From: Strongylocentrotus purpuratus
Lineage: Eukaryota; Echinodermata; Echinoidea; Camarodonta; Strongylocentrotidae
Length of the DNA: 64,000 nt
NCBI RefSeq assembly: GCF_000002235.5
Contig: NW_022145601.1
Location: forward strand, 21,927,389 to 21,991,388
Direction of reading: 5' to 3'
Every line of letters starts with the position of its first letter. The stretch's first letter is position 1. The notes beneath the pieces were generated by a model, which was given only the letters and a program-made list of their open reading frames with translations, had not been told where the DNA came from and did not search any database. Below are positions 1 through 64,000 of this stretch, piece by piece. Both the position numbers and the translations under genes were made by a program.

Positions 1-2318
1 AAAAAAGATAAAGATGAGCTAGCTCTAGATATTATTATTAAAATGTAAATTGTTGGGTTTGAATTTCATGATTAGACTTAGAAGTTACTTGAAATACTTC
101 TAAGTTCTAACGTTAGAGTTAGACTTGAGTTCTAAAAGCAAAAATAAAAACTTGAGCTAAAAGTGTAGAAAGCCCTGAAATATAATCAGATGAGCAGCAT
201 CTTATTTTCTGACAAAATTCCAGATTTGTTTAGGGACTTGAATGCACTAGCAATTAAACTTTATGTTATTTAATATATTTGACCATGTTTTGAAACTGAA
301 CAAGATACCCACACATCATGTCTCCTGATACTGATTAGTACCAGTAATGGGAATAGGCTACAGCTTATGATGGCCTGTACGAACTACTACTACTATATTA
401 CAGGGAAGAAGACTTATTGGTTTTCCAGACAGGTCACTTCAAACAGCAATTTTAATTGAAGTTTACAAGCAGTATTTCATCAACCTTTGAAGGCTTATGT
501 TGACAGTAAACCTACATGTAGGCTGCAAGTAGAAACGGAAAAAATAATATTTATTTTTCGGGGGTTACTTTTCAAGCTTGCCTGCACGAAAATAACATTC
601 TAAAATTTGTCTTGCATTGAACTCTATGCAAATTTATGGGGCTCTTTTCTGAATTTCGGGGGCTCTTTTGGGCATTTCAGGGGCTATTTCTCCCCGAGCC
701 CCCGTGTATTTTTTTCACTGAGTAGAAACCAAATCTTTTGATGAATTGAAGTGCTACTATTAAAGTACTTTAAATAAAATAGTATTTTCCTTTTTCACAA
801 TGCTGCGGATTGCCCTTACCTTTCTTGTGTTTTTTTTTTAGTGAGGAGGAAGGGGGGGGGGGGGGTTTAACTTGCGATTAACAGGAAATGTGATGAAATA
901 TGTTTTTATAGCAGTCTGTTCCTCAACCCCCCCGCCCCCACCTCTAATCATATTTACATGTATGCTCAATTTTGATGAAGAATGATATTTAAGAATTTAG
1001 GTAGTTTGAAGTGAACTCGATAATGGATACATTTTATGCTTTATAAATTATGGATTCGAATAGAGAAAATCTAAGGAATTTTCTTATTATTGTTAACACT
1101 CTTTCTTAAATTCTTCTTTAAATCACCCTTTTGGACTGAATGTTCTATGTACTTGTGTATTTCCAAAATAATTTAGTTAATAATGAACTGTATTGAAATC
1201 TGACTACTTGTATACAATCTGATGAGAACAAAAATATGTTCTCTTGAGAATCTATGCAATAATGTTTATTGCAGTGTATCTGCATTATTCCAGTTACATG
1301 TACAAATATAATGGGAATGTTGACTTTGTTCATCTTTGCATGTTAAGCTTCCTGGGAGTAATTTCAATTTTTGTAAAGAAACTTTTGGCTTGCAGCCAGT
1401 AAATAAAGATAGCATGCTTGTTCTTATAAAAACAAGTCAAAAAAAAATCTTGGAACCTGCTCCTGCTATCTACTGGCGGACTGATGAATATTAATAAGTC
1501 AGAGTAAGTCAGGAAAGCTGAGGTATTTGTTTTCAGTTCAAGATGACCGAGCCATGGACCAGTGATGGCTTTGTGGTAGAGCTGCTGGTTCGTAGAATTG
1601 TTATGACCTTTATTTTTTTCAGTTGTTTCACAAGACCAAGCACACAATCTTCATTTACTGAGTGCAAGCCAAAATTTTCTTTACAAAATTGTGTTACATG
1701 TATCTTCGTATAATACATGTAATATATAATTTCTATATAATGTACGTAGTACATGAATGTACTTATTAAAGATGCTAACATTCCAAAGATATCTCAAAAT
1801 CTACTTTAAAAACAAATTTCTGTCCACAAATACTGTTAACTTAACAAAATATTGAATATTATATTAACTTTCCCTATGGTTCAAATGATCTCCTCAACAG
1901 GCAAATTCTATGAATGGAGATGTTGTGCATTTTAGTGTCCCATAGATGTAACTAAATTCATTTTTTCTTCTTCTTCAAAAAAATGAAAATATCTTCATGA
2001 TTTGATATGATGATCACTTTAATGGTAGTGATGAAAAAAAAGAACCATTTGTGAATGGCCCCATGAAGAGAATTTTACTTTGGATGTAATAATCAGAGAA
2101 GTGAAATGGATGATCATGAAATGGATGATCATGAAATGCTCAGTGGTATATAATTGTATACTTCATGTATACAGTGGGAATGAATAGGAACCAATAAATT
2201 ACCTGGCCCATATTCTGTAGTCAGGTTTAACTAAACCTGACTTCAGAATATGGGCTCCTGTGTTTATCCTGCTAGTTTAAATGCTAATGCATGTTTTTCA
2301 CTCTTTTTGTTTCCTCAG
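1..2318. other. Upstream region, no gene recognised
   Basis: AT-rich DNA with many stops in all frames. It holds a G run near 851-865, a C-rich run near 926-940 and one short palindrome at 2206-2255. I recognise no promoter element. Confidence 0.6.
2206..2255. repeat. 50-bp near-perfect palindrome
   Basis: The arm GCCCATATTCTG-T-AGTCAGGTTTA is followed at once by its reverse complement with one mismatch in 24. It could be a tiny foldback element remnant. Confidence 0.7.
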
Positions 2319-2895
2319 TTTCATCCAAGAGGGTGTGATAAAAAGAAACAACTCGTTCCTTGCCAACGCTCCTCCAAGCCAACTCGACAACAACAACTCA
2401 CAAAGCATGTCGGTGCATTCGCATAAATTACTTGGATAGAGGCAGTCGCTATCACCAAAACATCTCTCTCTCTCTTAATTGAGCAGCACAGTGTCTTCCC
2501 CCTGGTTGGTGTAACTGTCTTGTCTTTTTGAGCCTGGGATTAACAGGGATTTTTGGATGTCCTCTTCATCAAGATAAAGCCATATATGTGTGTCTTTGTT
2601 ACCATGACGATCGGTGAAGATAAGCTGTAATTAGGTGCTTGCTAGATATTGTGAAGTAAACAGACGTTATTAAACACAAGGATAAAAACAAGAAAATATA
2701 TTTGGAAAAAATAATCTTCTGATCCAGTCATATAATTGGAGAATAGTTATTACCGGGTACTTTTTTTCAAGTGGTCTCTAGTGGATGCAAAAGCGTAAAC
2801 AAGGTTGTTTTTCTCAGAATCTGAATGTCATTAAAAAGCAGATTTTTGGCAGAGATGCAAAGAGACTGACAGCGGAATTTGAGTCTGGTTAACAG
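2319..2895 (+). other. Candidate 5' untranslated exon of PIK3CA
   Basis: A strong acceptor (long pyrimidine run ending TTTCCTCAG at 2318) is followed by 577 nt up to the start codon with no better acceptor near it. The stretch contains several upstream ATGs. The AG at 2894-2895 directly before the ATG is an alternative but has a poor pyrimidine tract. Splicing here is inferred. Confidence 0.35.
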
Positions 2896-56417
<53,522 letters not shown>

Positions 56418-56429
56418 ATAGCATATTCC

Positions 56430-56890
56430 AATCCATCGACAAAGTTGGCTACCTTGCCGTCGGTAAAAACTGAGACCAAGGCCCTTGATTATTCCTCAAG
56501 CAGCTAAAGGACGGTTAGATTTCTAATTTGCATCCTGTGGTCGGGGAAGACGAAGCGCCCCACTGGTAGTTGGTCTGCTTGGCTTTTAGGCTCATGAGCT
56601 CAGTGAAAGTAGGATGGTAAAAGTTGACTAACTATGCGGTGCGCTCAAATATGGAATATGAAGAGAAGTGATAAGGTGAAATTTCCGATGCGCAGCGATT
56701 GGTTGGAGAACAATAAGCATAGTGGCAGTTGGTCTATGTGGCTCGAGCGCATGGTGGCGGTTGACCGACAAAAAGGGACTGGTTTTGCCATGCACTCAAA
56801 TAAGGATGGAGATATGCGATTCGCATCAGGTGGTTGGAATACAAGAATGAACTATGTTGGTCGTGCGCTCAAACACAAAGTACGTCTTTG
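56430..56890 (+). pseudogene. Decayed tandem copies of the PIK3CA exon 17 end in the 3' region
   Basis: Copy 1 (56430-56517) repeats CCAATCCATCGACAAAGTTG, GCCGTCGGTAAAAACTGAGA and AAGCAGCTAAAGGACGG of exon 17, lacking 12 bases. Further pieces of the last 60 nt recur at about 56607-56665 (GCGCTCAAATATGGAATATG), 56750-56815 (GGCGGTTGACCGACAAAAAG) and 56828-56885 (GGTTGGAATACAAGAATGAA). All lie after the stop codon. Confidence 0.8.
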
Positions 56891-57909
56891 ACAGAGAAAT
56901 TCACTTGGTGTTGAGTGGTTGGAATACAGTATGCACACAATGGCAGCTGGTCTACCAAGGTGTACAGAATCCACCATGCCTAAACCCATGCAACGTGAAG
57001 AACAGTGGTTGAAAATTATATCTGCTGTACATTGAGTGGTTTGAATACAACTACAAGAGATCCTCCTGCCATGTTATTAAAAAAATTGGAGGTTGTTCTG
57101 AATTTTGGGTTGTTATTTCCCCCAACCATCTCTATAACGTGTCCAGTTTGTATGAGCAAATTCCAGTGATAATCCGGGTATATGCTATCATTTCAACTGT
57201 AGTGTATTGAGTGACATGGCTTTCCTGTTTCTAATTCACATTCTGTATTCATGCCATGTGGACTGAAATAGCGAGAGTATTCCAGTAGGAGTATTCGGAT
57301 GTGGTATTCACAAAAGCTCATTTTAGGGCTCAAAAATGTATATCTTTCCAGCTGATTTTCTCCCATTTCTCTCTCTCTCTCTGTGGCTCATATTCATATT
57401 GGTGGACTGGTTTAAGCAATTAATTGTCTACAAATTATTGTAATTCTTTTAACAACGATAGAAAGCCAGACATGGAAATAAATTGAGAATATTCATGTCG
57501 ACATGATTTTTGTTGGTTAATTTAGTTACAGAATAATGATAACTCATGAGGGATAGAGAGGTTTATTCTTTGTACTCCATATCTTAACGAAGTACTAGTT
57601 GTACCCACTTAAACCTGGACTATTTATTAATACTGCCCCCTCATCTTCTCATCCCCTTCCCTCTCTATTTCACTTGTGAAAAAATGCTCATGTTCAACTT
57701 TCATATCTATGCGTCATTGTATACTGTTTGTCATTTCTTTTCATTTGCAGTTCCACTGACAATAATATGTGCAGAGTATTCATCTGAAAATACATGAAGA
57801 TGTCCTCAAAGTCCTGATAAACATTGTACAAGGCCTCAAACAAACAAAAAACAAAAATGATGATATTATACTTATCATATCTGATTACCTGGACAAACAA
57901 ATGAGGGAT

Positions 57910-57940
<31 letters not shown>

Positions 57941-58085
57941 ATTTATTTACCAACAGCAATACATTTCATACATTTCATACAATAATTTACACATACAGGA
58001 AGAGAAACTATTGGTTGGTAAAAGGGGCCAGATAATAGCACATGTGCTAGTCGAGCCTAACCCCTTAAACAGCTAAACAAAGTAT
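57910..58085 (-). mobile_element. Possible retroposon 3' end (poly-T on + strand)
   Basis: About 29 T residues at 57912-57940 are followed by ATTTATTTACCAACAGCAAT and repeats of CATTTCATA, then TAGCACATGTGCTAGTCGAG. A leading poly-T suggests an antisense polyadenylated retroposon. The family is not identified. Confidence 0.35.
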
Positions 58086-60049
58086 TTTGGTACAAATCAG
58101 TTTAGAGAACGTAACAAAACAAAAAATAATGAATAATGCTACGGTGTATGATTTCATATACAGGAACTTATAATAAGGGTACAGAAACTCTTTGTTACTC
58201 CCCTAAAAATACTGAGTAGTGAGTAGTTTTTATTGAAGCTTCAAATTTGAGTAACAGTAAAAGAGGTTTATAATTTTGACCATTTATTCTCCACTCACCT
58301 GATTCCCTAATGATGAGTCTTTATTGATATTATTTTCCTCCTTTTGCCTTATTTATCCTTTAAAATGACCCAAAGTTTTCTATGCAGTTTAGCTGCAACT
58401 GCAGCATTTGTACACTTTCATTTGGAAGTGTTTGCTAACGTTACAGTACTAGCGATCAGTTTTCAGATTTTTAACAAAGATTGTGTGTACATTTATTACA
58501 AACCTGATTGGTTTTTAATCCTTGTCACTCCAATTTAACTCATTTCGCGTTTTTAAAAGTATTTATTAATATTTGAAAACATTTTTATTACATGTGTGTA
58601 ACATTCATTTCACAGTACTAAAAAATGTACTCGTTGGTCTTATTTCGTAATTTGTTTTACCAAAGTCATCTCAAAGAATCTGTATAACATGTCACATTTT
58701 AAAGAGTTATTCATCATTCAGTGTGACATTTTGTTTTTGTATTGCTGTGTCACTCTTTGTCGTTACCTGTGATAGAAATGAATTATCATGAAATGATTTA
58801 CAAAAGCTTCAAGATACGATTTTAGTCACAAATTTTCTCACTTACCGGTATTTGATAATTCCTCAGAATGTTTGAAATTATGGCATTGGTGTTTAATTTT
58901 GGGAAATAAAAAAAAAATTAAAAAAAATAAACTTAAATTATAGTAAGAGGACCTCTCAAATGTTGAACCGATAATTATATGAAAACTAATCCATCATTTG
59001 AACTAATTATCTTTTTTTACATCAGAAAGTTACACTGACTGTAGTCAGTAAGCTCTCCTTGGCTCTACATGTGCAACACAATATGTAGACAAGTTTGTCA
59101 AGAAATTTTTTTAAATATGTTTTTTTTGTTTTTGTAGATACTCGTAGTAGTCATCATGTTTTGACTGCGACAACTATTGATGTACATGTAAAGTGTGATT
59201 TATGTAGTTGGTTTTCTTTCTGAAAGTTAAATTATCATCTTTTATGTTTCATTGTGTGAAATATTGGACATTTCTTAGTGCCTGATGGAAGAACTTTTGT
59301 TACCAAAAATATGGATTCTTTTACCCAGTTGCACTGAAGATATTTATTGTATGAATATGGACTGTTGTATCATGGCAGTCTGCTGCCCTTTCTCATCCAT
59401 ATTTTTACAGTTGGATTCCTTTATGTCATGATCGCTTTTGGGGGGTAAATGGGATAAGGACTCTTTTTTTAATTAAAAAAAATATATAATTATGAAATTG
59501 TTAGAGATCTGTGTATCATGTTGATCTGAATACATGCACAAATGTGAGAATGGGATAGAATTTTAGTTAATTTTAGTTCATTTTAGCTTTTTTTAAAAAA
59601 TTTTTACTACATGTTTGTACTTTGAACAACAAAGAAATTCATGACACTCAAGACTTGGGGTATTAGGATGCTGTTAGAAGAAAAGCATGTAATCAAGATT
59701 AACACTTTCTTAGTATTTTCATGTAGAACAAGATACTCCCATAGACAACATGACATTCAAATGTAATTTGTTATCATACAGAGTACTAAAGTGAAGTCAC
59801 TCATGACTAATTGCTAAGTTTTATTAATTTATATTTATTCATATAGGTAGTGTTAAACATGAAGTTTTAATTAGATCAAATCAACTTAAAATTAACTTGA
59901 TCAAAATAGTTTTCCTTTCCCATTTAATCAGCCGTAAAATAACTCAGTGAAATCAATTTAAGTACTGTCATTAATCAATATATTTTGTCAGCTCAAGTTC
60001 AGTCAGTACACATCTCAATTTATGTTTTTGAAAAGCCAGAATTATGCTA

Positions 60050-60680
60050 CCATGCAGCCCAACTCAAACTGGTACATGCATATAGTCTACCTCATACATT
60101 TTGTATAATTTGTATTCAACTCAAATGTGGCTTGTTTCCAGCCCAACTCACTTAATATAAAGCCCACTTTACACTTGTATTCAGTCTTGTATTGCTTGTA
60201 TTCAGCCTAAGTATTGCTTGTTTCCAGCCCAACTCAAATAAGTATAAAGCCCACTTTATAATTGTATTCTGTTTAGGTATATGTTGTACGCAGCCCAAAA
60301 CGTGGCCTACATTAAGGCTGTATTCAACTCAAATGGCATTTGTATGCAGTTCAAATCATATCAGTTTGAAGCCCTCTTTATTGTTGTATGCATTCAAATA
60401 TCGCTTGTTTACAGCCCAACTCAAATTAATATAAAGCCTCTTTATACTGTATTCAGCTTTTTACATATATGTGGCCTAACTTGAAGCTTACTTATAAATG
60501 GCCTACCGGTATCTCAAATTGTATTCAACTCAAGTATTGCTTTAATTCAGCTAAGATGTGGCTTGTATGCAGCCCAACTAAAAATGGTGTGAAGCTCATT
60601 CTATGCTTCATATTCAGCCCATGTATTGCTTTACATTCAACACAACAACAATGCATTTTAAATTGTAAATGTGTGGTGGA
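60050..60680. repeat. Degenerate tandem repeat, unit about 80-110 bp
   Basis: CAGCCCAACTCAAAT, TATAAAGCCCACTTTATA, TTGTATTCAGC and TATTGCTTGTTTCCAGCCCA recur about six times with changing spacing. It gives short open frames with no meaning. Confidence 0.8.
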
Positions 60681-61724
60681 AAGAAGATTTTTGATCCATC
60701 CGTCTTCTTTTTTTTAATATAATGATTATGATGTACAAAAAGAAAGGAAAAACAATAAAGTTCAGGGTCTTTATGACATTTTTTTTTATTTCATTCATGG
60801 ATGATGGACATAAAATGATATTTCTGCAAGAAATTGTTTATAATGTTTTCAATTCTATGCGCAACTTTGTTTTTCTTCTTGAAATTTAGACACAGTTTAT
60901 AGTTTACAGTTTCTTTGATTTAATTTATAGCTTGAATAATAAGAATTTTTCCTTCTAATTTGCAATTCAGACATTGCCTATAAATACAAGTTGATTCAAA
61001 TATATTAGACACATACATGTAATAGTCACTTTCTTTAACTAGGCAACTAACATTATATCTATTTAAATGAAACATTACAGATAAGCATCACATGGTTGTG
61101 TGTTCTAGATATGTATTTTTATAGGAATTACTGAAATAAGTATCAAGCAAAGTTTTAAGTGTAAACATCCGTTCAGGAGCATTTTAATATTAACAGTTTA
61201 TTTTCCAATCTTGTCAGAAAGAAAAAAGATTGGATCGAGCATGCTATGCATTTTAATAAGTTTTTAAACAAATTGTGTATTACATTGTTTTATACATGTA
61301 TAGCGATCAAGTTTATTTCAAAAAGATATAATTGATCATCTTAAATAATATTATGTTGGCTTAAAAGTCTTTGAGGTTTTGTAAATATTTTGTGTATAGA
61401 TCCCTATTTTATGTATTTGTATATACATGTATGTATTGTATATGGACTATTGAAAAAATATTGACTTGTATGATAAACTACTGCTTTAGTTATTATGACA
61501 GAAAGCAGATATCAAGAAGATTTGTTTTTGATATGTTTCAAGTTTGCAATAAAGCTATTGTATACAGTGGGTAACTAATGAATACAGTGTGAAGAAAGTG
61601 TTTTGTCACCCCGCCCCTCTTTTTGGGGGTGTGGGGGGGGGGGGGGTGAGAATATTGGTTGCTTTGCATGATGCATATGATGATAGTAATGTGCTCTTTG
61701 TTCTATGACTGAGTTTATGCAATG

Positions 61725-62262
61725 TTGGTTGCAGTGGTAGTGGTATTTGTGGTGGTGGTAATTGTGATGGTGCTGGTGGTGATGGTGGTAATGGGTGTCA
61801 TGGTGGTGATGTAATGATGGTTGTGGTGATGGTAATGATGGTGGTGGTAATGGTGGTGGTGGTGGTAATGGTTGTTGGTGGTGGTGGTACTGATTGTCAT
61901 GGTGTTGATGGTGGTAATGGGTGTCATGGTGGTGATGTAAGGATGGTTGTGGTGATGGTAATGATGGTGGTGGAGGAATTATGGTGGTGGTAATGGTGGT
62001 GGTGGTGGTAATGGTTATTGATGGTGGTGGTACTGATTGTCATGGTGTTGGTGGTGGTAATGGTTGTCATGGTGTTGATGGTGGTGGTGGTACTGGTGGT
62101 ACTGGTTTTCATGGTGGTGGTGATGGTGGTAAAGGTTGTCGTGGTGGTGGTGGTGGGTGTGATGATCGATAGCAATGATGAAGATGAAGAGGAGGAGGAG
62201 GTCGTTGATGATGATGATGATGGTAGTAGGATGATGATCATAATGACACTAACCAGCCAATG
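61725..62262. repeat. (GGT)n/(GAT)n compound minisatellite
   Basis: Begins GTTGCAGTGGTAGTGG and continues as GGTGGTGGTAATGG, GGTGGTGATG and TGTCATGG units, with a longer period of about 180 bp (TACTGATTGTCATGGTGTTG at 61888 and 62030). Ends in (GAT)n. Confidence 0.9.
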
Positions 62263-62264
62263 AA

Positions 62265-63265
62265 CTCTTCACAGGTAACTAGCAGGTAATCATGACCATA
62301 CTCTAATTATCAGTGGTAGATGGAGTTTGTTGGTTTGAATAATTTTATTTCTGCGTTCAAAACGATACAGATTCAAATTCAAAGTACAAGTACAATGAAT
62401 AAAATGTTAACATAAGTAATTAAATAAAAAATCATGTAAAATTATATCATACGATAAACATGTACGAAGCATACAAATAAGATAAGAAATATATAGTAAA
62501 TATTTTCCAATAAACTAGAGAGGTAATTATAGCTAGAATACAGTGTTAATAAAGATCAAAGTACTCCTGAAGATACTAGTCGCGGCTGAAAATTATTATA
62601 GACTTATATACGGATAATAAATACGAAGATATAAAATGACAACACCTTCACTTACACTCTGGTAAATTAGGTTTTAATGAATACCAAAATATTGATATTA
62701 CATGCCTGCTATATGAAACAGTCCTCGTGTCAATACGTCGATAAGGAAGAATTACCGCAAGGTGGAATTTTTTGTTGTTGTTTGTTTTCTTTTGTGTTCA
62801 ATAACAATATAATGACCACGCATGGTCAGCAAGAACCAGAATCAAAGATTTCGGAATTAATTTCACGCATATTTCCGCCCGTTATTGACTCAGTTGGATA
62901 TTCTGACACCTCATTTTCTCGCTTTGGAATCGATTCGTGCGGTGACCAGCATATGTACATCTGACCACGAATCTCGGGGAAGCGCCCTCCGCCTCTCTGC
63001 CTGTTTGGTTCTCAACGTGTCGCCTCTCCGGCGCTTCCGACGAAATGTGTGTAATTAGGAATAGAGGATTCCTTTGGGATTCGATCGGTATTGATATAGA
63101 GAAAGGTAGATGAGAAAATCATGAGAGTATAACAGAGGGTAAGTGTGTAGGAGGGGGGGGGGGGGGGGTGATACAAAAATACGATAGACCTCTTTACTTA
63201 TTTACAGGCCTATGTGGTTTCTTATATTTTTATGTTATATTCATAAGATTTGTACTTTCTCATCA
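62265..63265. other. Intergenic DNA, nothing recognised
   Basis: AT-rich, with a G run at 63153-63167. A somewhat GC-richer stretch at 62965-63045 (GGGGAAGCGCCCTCCGCCTC) is not recognisable as an exon or promoter. Confidence 0.5.
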
Positions 63266-63270
63266 TTAAA

Positions 63271-63597
63271 GCTATGGTCACAAATCAGAGCAGCGACCGA
63301 CCGATCAGTAGCCTGCTCGGTCGCTGCTGGAATTAAGCATCGCCCAGCAATTAGGTCGGTGCCCGGGCGGCGACCGCCCAGGCACCGAGCGTATTTTGGG
63401 CGGCGAGTGAAAAATGAGCAGGCGCCGCCCAAATTTTAACTCCGCGCTAAAACTTCAGCGGCGACCGAGCGATGCCCTAAAAACGAGCGGTGCCTGGGCG
63501 GCGGCCGCTCGGTGGCCGGGCAGCCGCCGGGCAGAATTGGTTAAAAACTCGCCGCTCGGCCGCCGAGCAGCCTACTTTTGGGTAATGTGACCATAGC
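63271..63597. mobile_element. GC-rich inverted-repeat element with GCTATGGTCACA ends
   Basis: 327 bp with perfect 12-bp inverted ends; ATTA lies close outside both ends. The interior is dense in GGTCGCC, GGCGGC, CCGAGC and complements (for example GGTGCCCGGGCGGCGACCGC), in sharp contrast to AT-rich flanks. Non-coding. Confidence 0.8.
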
Positions 63598-63599
63598 AT

Positions 63600-64000
63600 T
63601 AGCCGTTAAGATTTGACGTTCCCTGTTTTCAAGTCATACAAATTGACTGATTTTGTCTAAATCTGCACTTTTTCTGGCAATCACATTTTCAAAAATAGGA
63701 CGGACCATCTTACAAAATAAAGAGGTGATCTTGTTAAAAGTTAACACTTTAGATGTCTTTTTTTTTTGGGGGGGGGCACTTTTGAGCTTCCGCGGGGGCA
63801 TTATCCCAAACAGGTTTACTTTTCGAGTCCCAATAATTTGTCACCTCATCTTCTTGTCCTAAATAAGATGTCTTGCCGGTTTCCAGGAACTCGTCATTTC
63901 GTCTTCTTGTCCTCAAATTATCTCGTCATCTCGTCGGCACTTTTAAGCTTTAGTAATTTCGTCTTTTGACGTTGTCTCAGCCGAACATATCCCCGACTGA
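63600..64000. other. Window end, nothing recognised
   Basis: Contains a T10G9 run at about 63759-63777 and TCGTC/CTTCTTGTCCT repeats. No gene seen. Confidence 0.5.

Larger units (their letters stand above)
56418..61570 (+). other. Possible long 3' untranslated region
   Basis: After the stop there is no other gene for over 5 kb. AATAAA signals lie at 57477-57482, 60754-60759 and 61548-61553; the last is followed by a TG-rich stretch (GTGTGAAGAAAGTGTTTTGT), a plausible cleavage context. The AT-rich, repeat-poor stretch 58100-60000 would fit an untranslated region. The true end cannot be decided from sequence. Confidence 0.35.

Noticed and set aside
61715-62263. Open frames rich in His/Thr or Val/Gly
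   Set aside because: Translation of the GGT/GAT minisatellite.

Overview
The window is one large animal gene embedded in repeat-rich, AT-rich DNA. On the + strand it carries what looks like the whole coding region of a class IA phosphoinositide 3-kinase catalytic subunit, closest to p110-alpha (PIK3CA). There are 17 coding exons from the start codon at 2896 to the stop at 56417. They join without a break in phase to 3,141 nt, giving 1,046 residues (human p110-alpha has 1,068). Exon sizes and phases follow the human gene closely. Together with abundant TACATGTA-type sequence, GA/CT microsatellites and many short inverted-repeat transposons, this suggests a marine deuterostome, most likely an echinoderm such as a sea urchin. 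The species is inferred, not shown.

Layout. 1-2318 is upstream DNA with no recognisable gene. 2319-2895 may be a 5' untranslated exon. Exon 1 (2896-3241) encodes the p85-binding domain. Intron 1 (7.6 kb) and intron 2 (30.7 kb) hold most of the repeats: terminal-inverted-repeat elements of several families, a hAT-type element with a clean 8-bp duplication, purine-rich arrays and minisatellites. Exons 3 to 17 are packed into 41812-56417 and encode the Ras-binding, C2, helical and kinase domains. 57000-61570 is AT-rich, lacks genes and may be a long 3' untranslated region with several possible poly(A) signals. 61725-62260 is a GGT/GAT repeat. The last 1.7 kb holds a GC-rich inverted-repeat element and nothing else recognisable.

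The most unusual feature is that the gene contains many decayed tandem copies of its own exon edges. Exon 3 with its donor, exon 4 with its acceptor, exon 11 with its donor, exon 14 with its acceptor, and the end of exon 17 have each been duplicated locally, mostly in units of about 140-170 bp. One copy, at 51165-51221 in intron 11, keeps an acceptor, a donor and an open 19-codon phase-0 frame, so it could be an alternative cassette exon in the helical-kinase linker.

The transposon remains are informative too. At three places two elements with TTAA target sites abut and share one TTAA. In another place a tandem duplicate supplies the empty site for a 321-bp insertion. No CRISPR array, rRNA gene or functional tRNA gene was seen, and I recognised no virus-like or LTR element.
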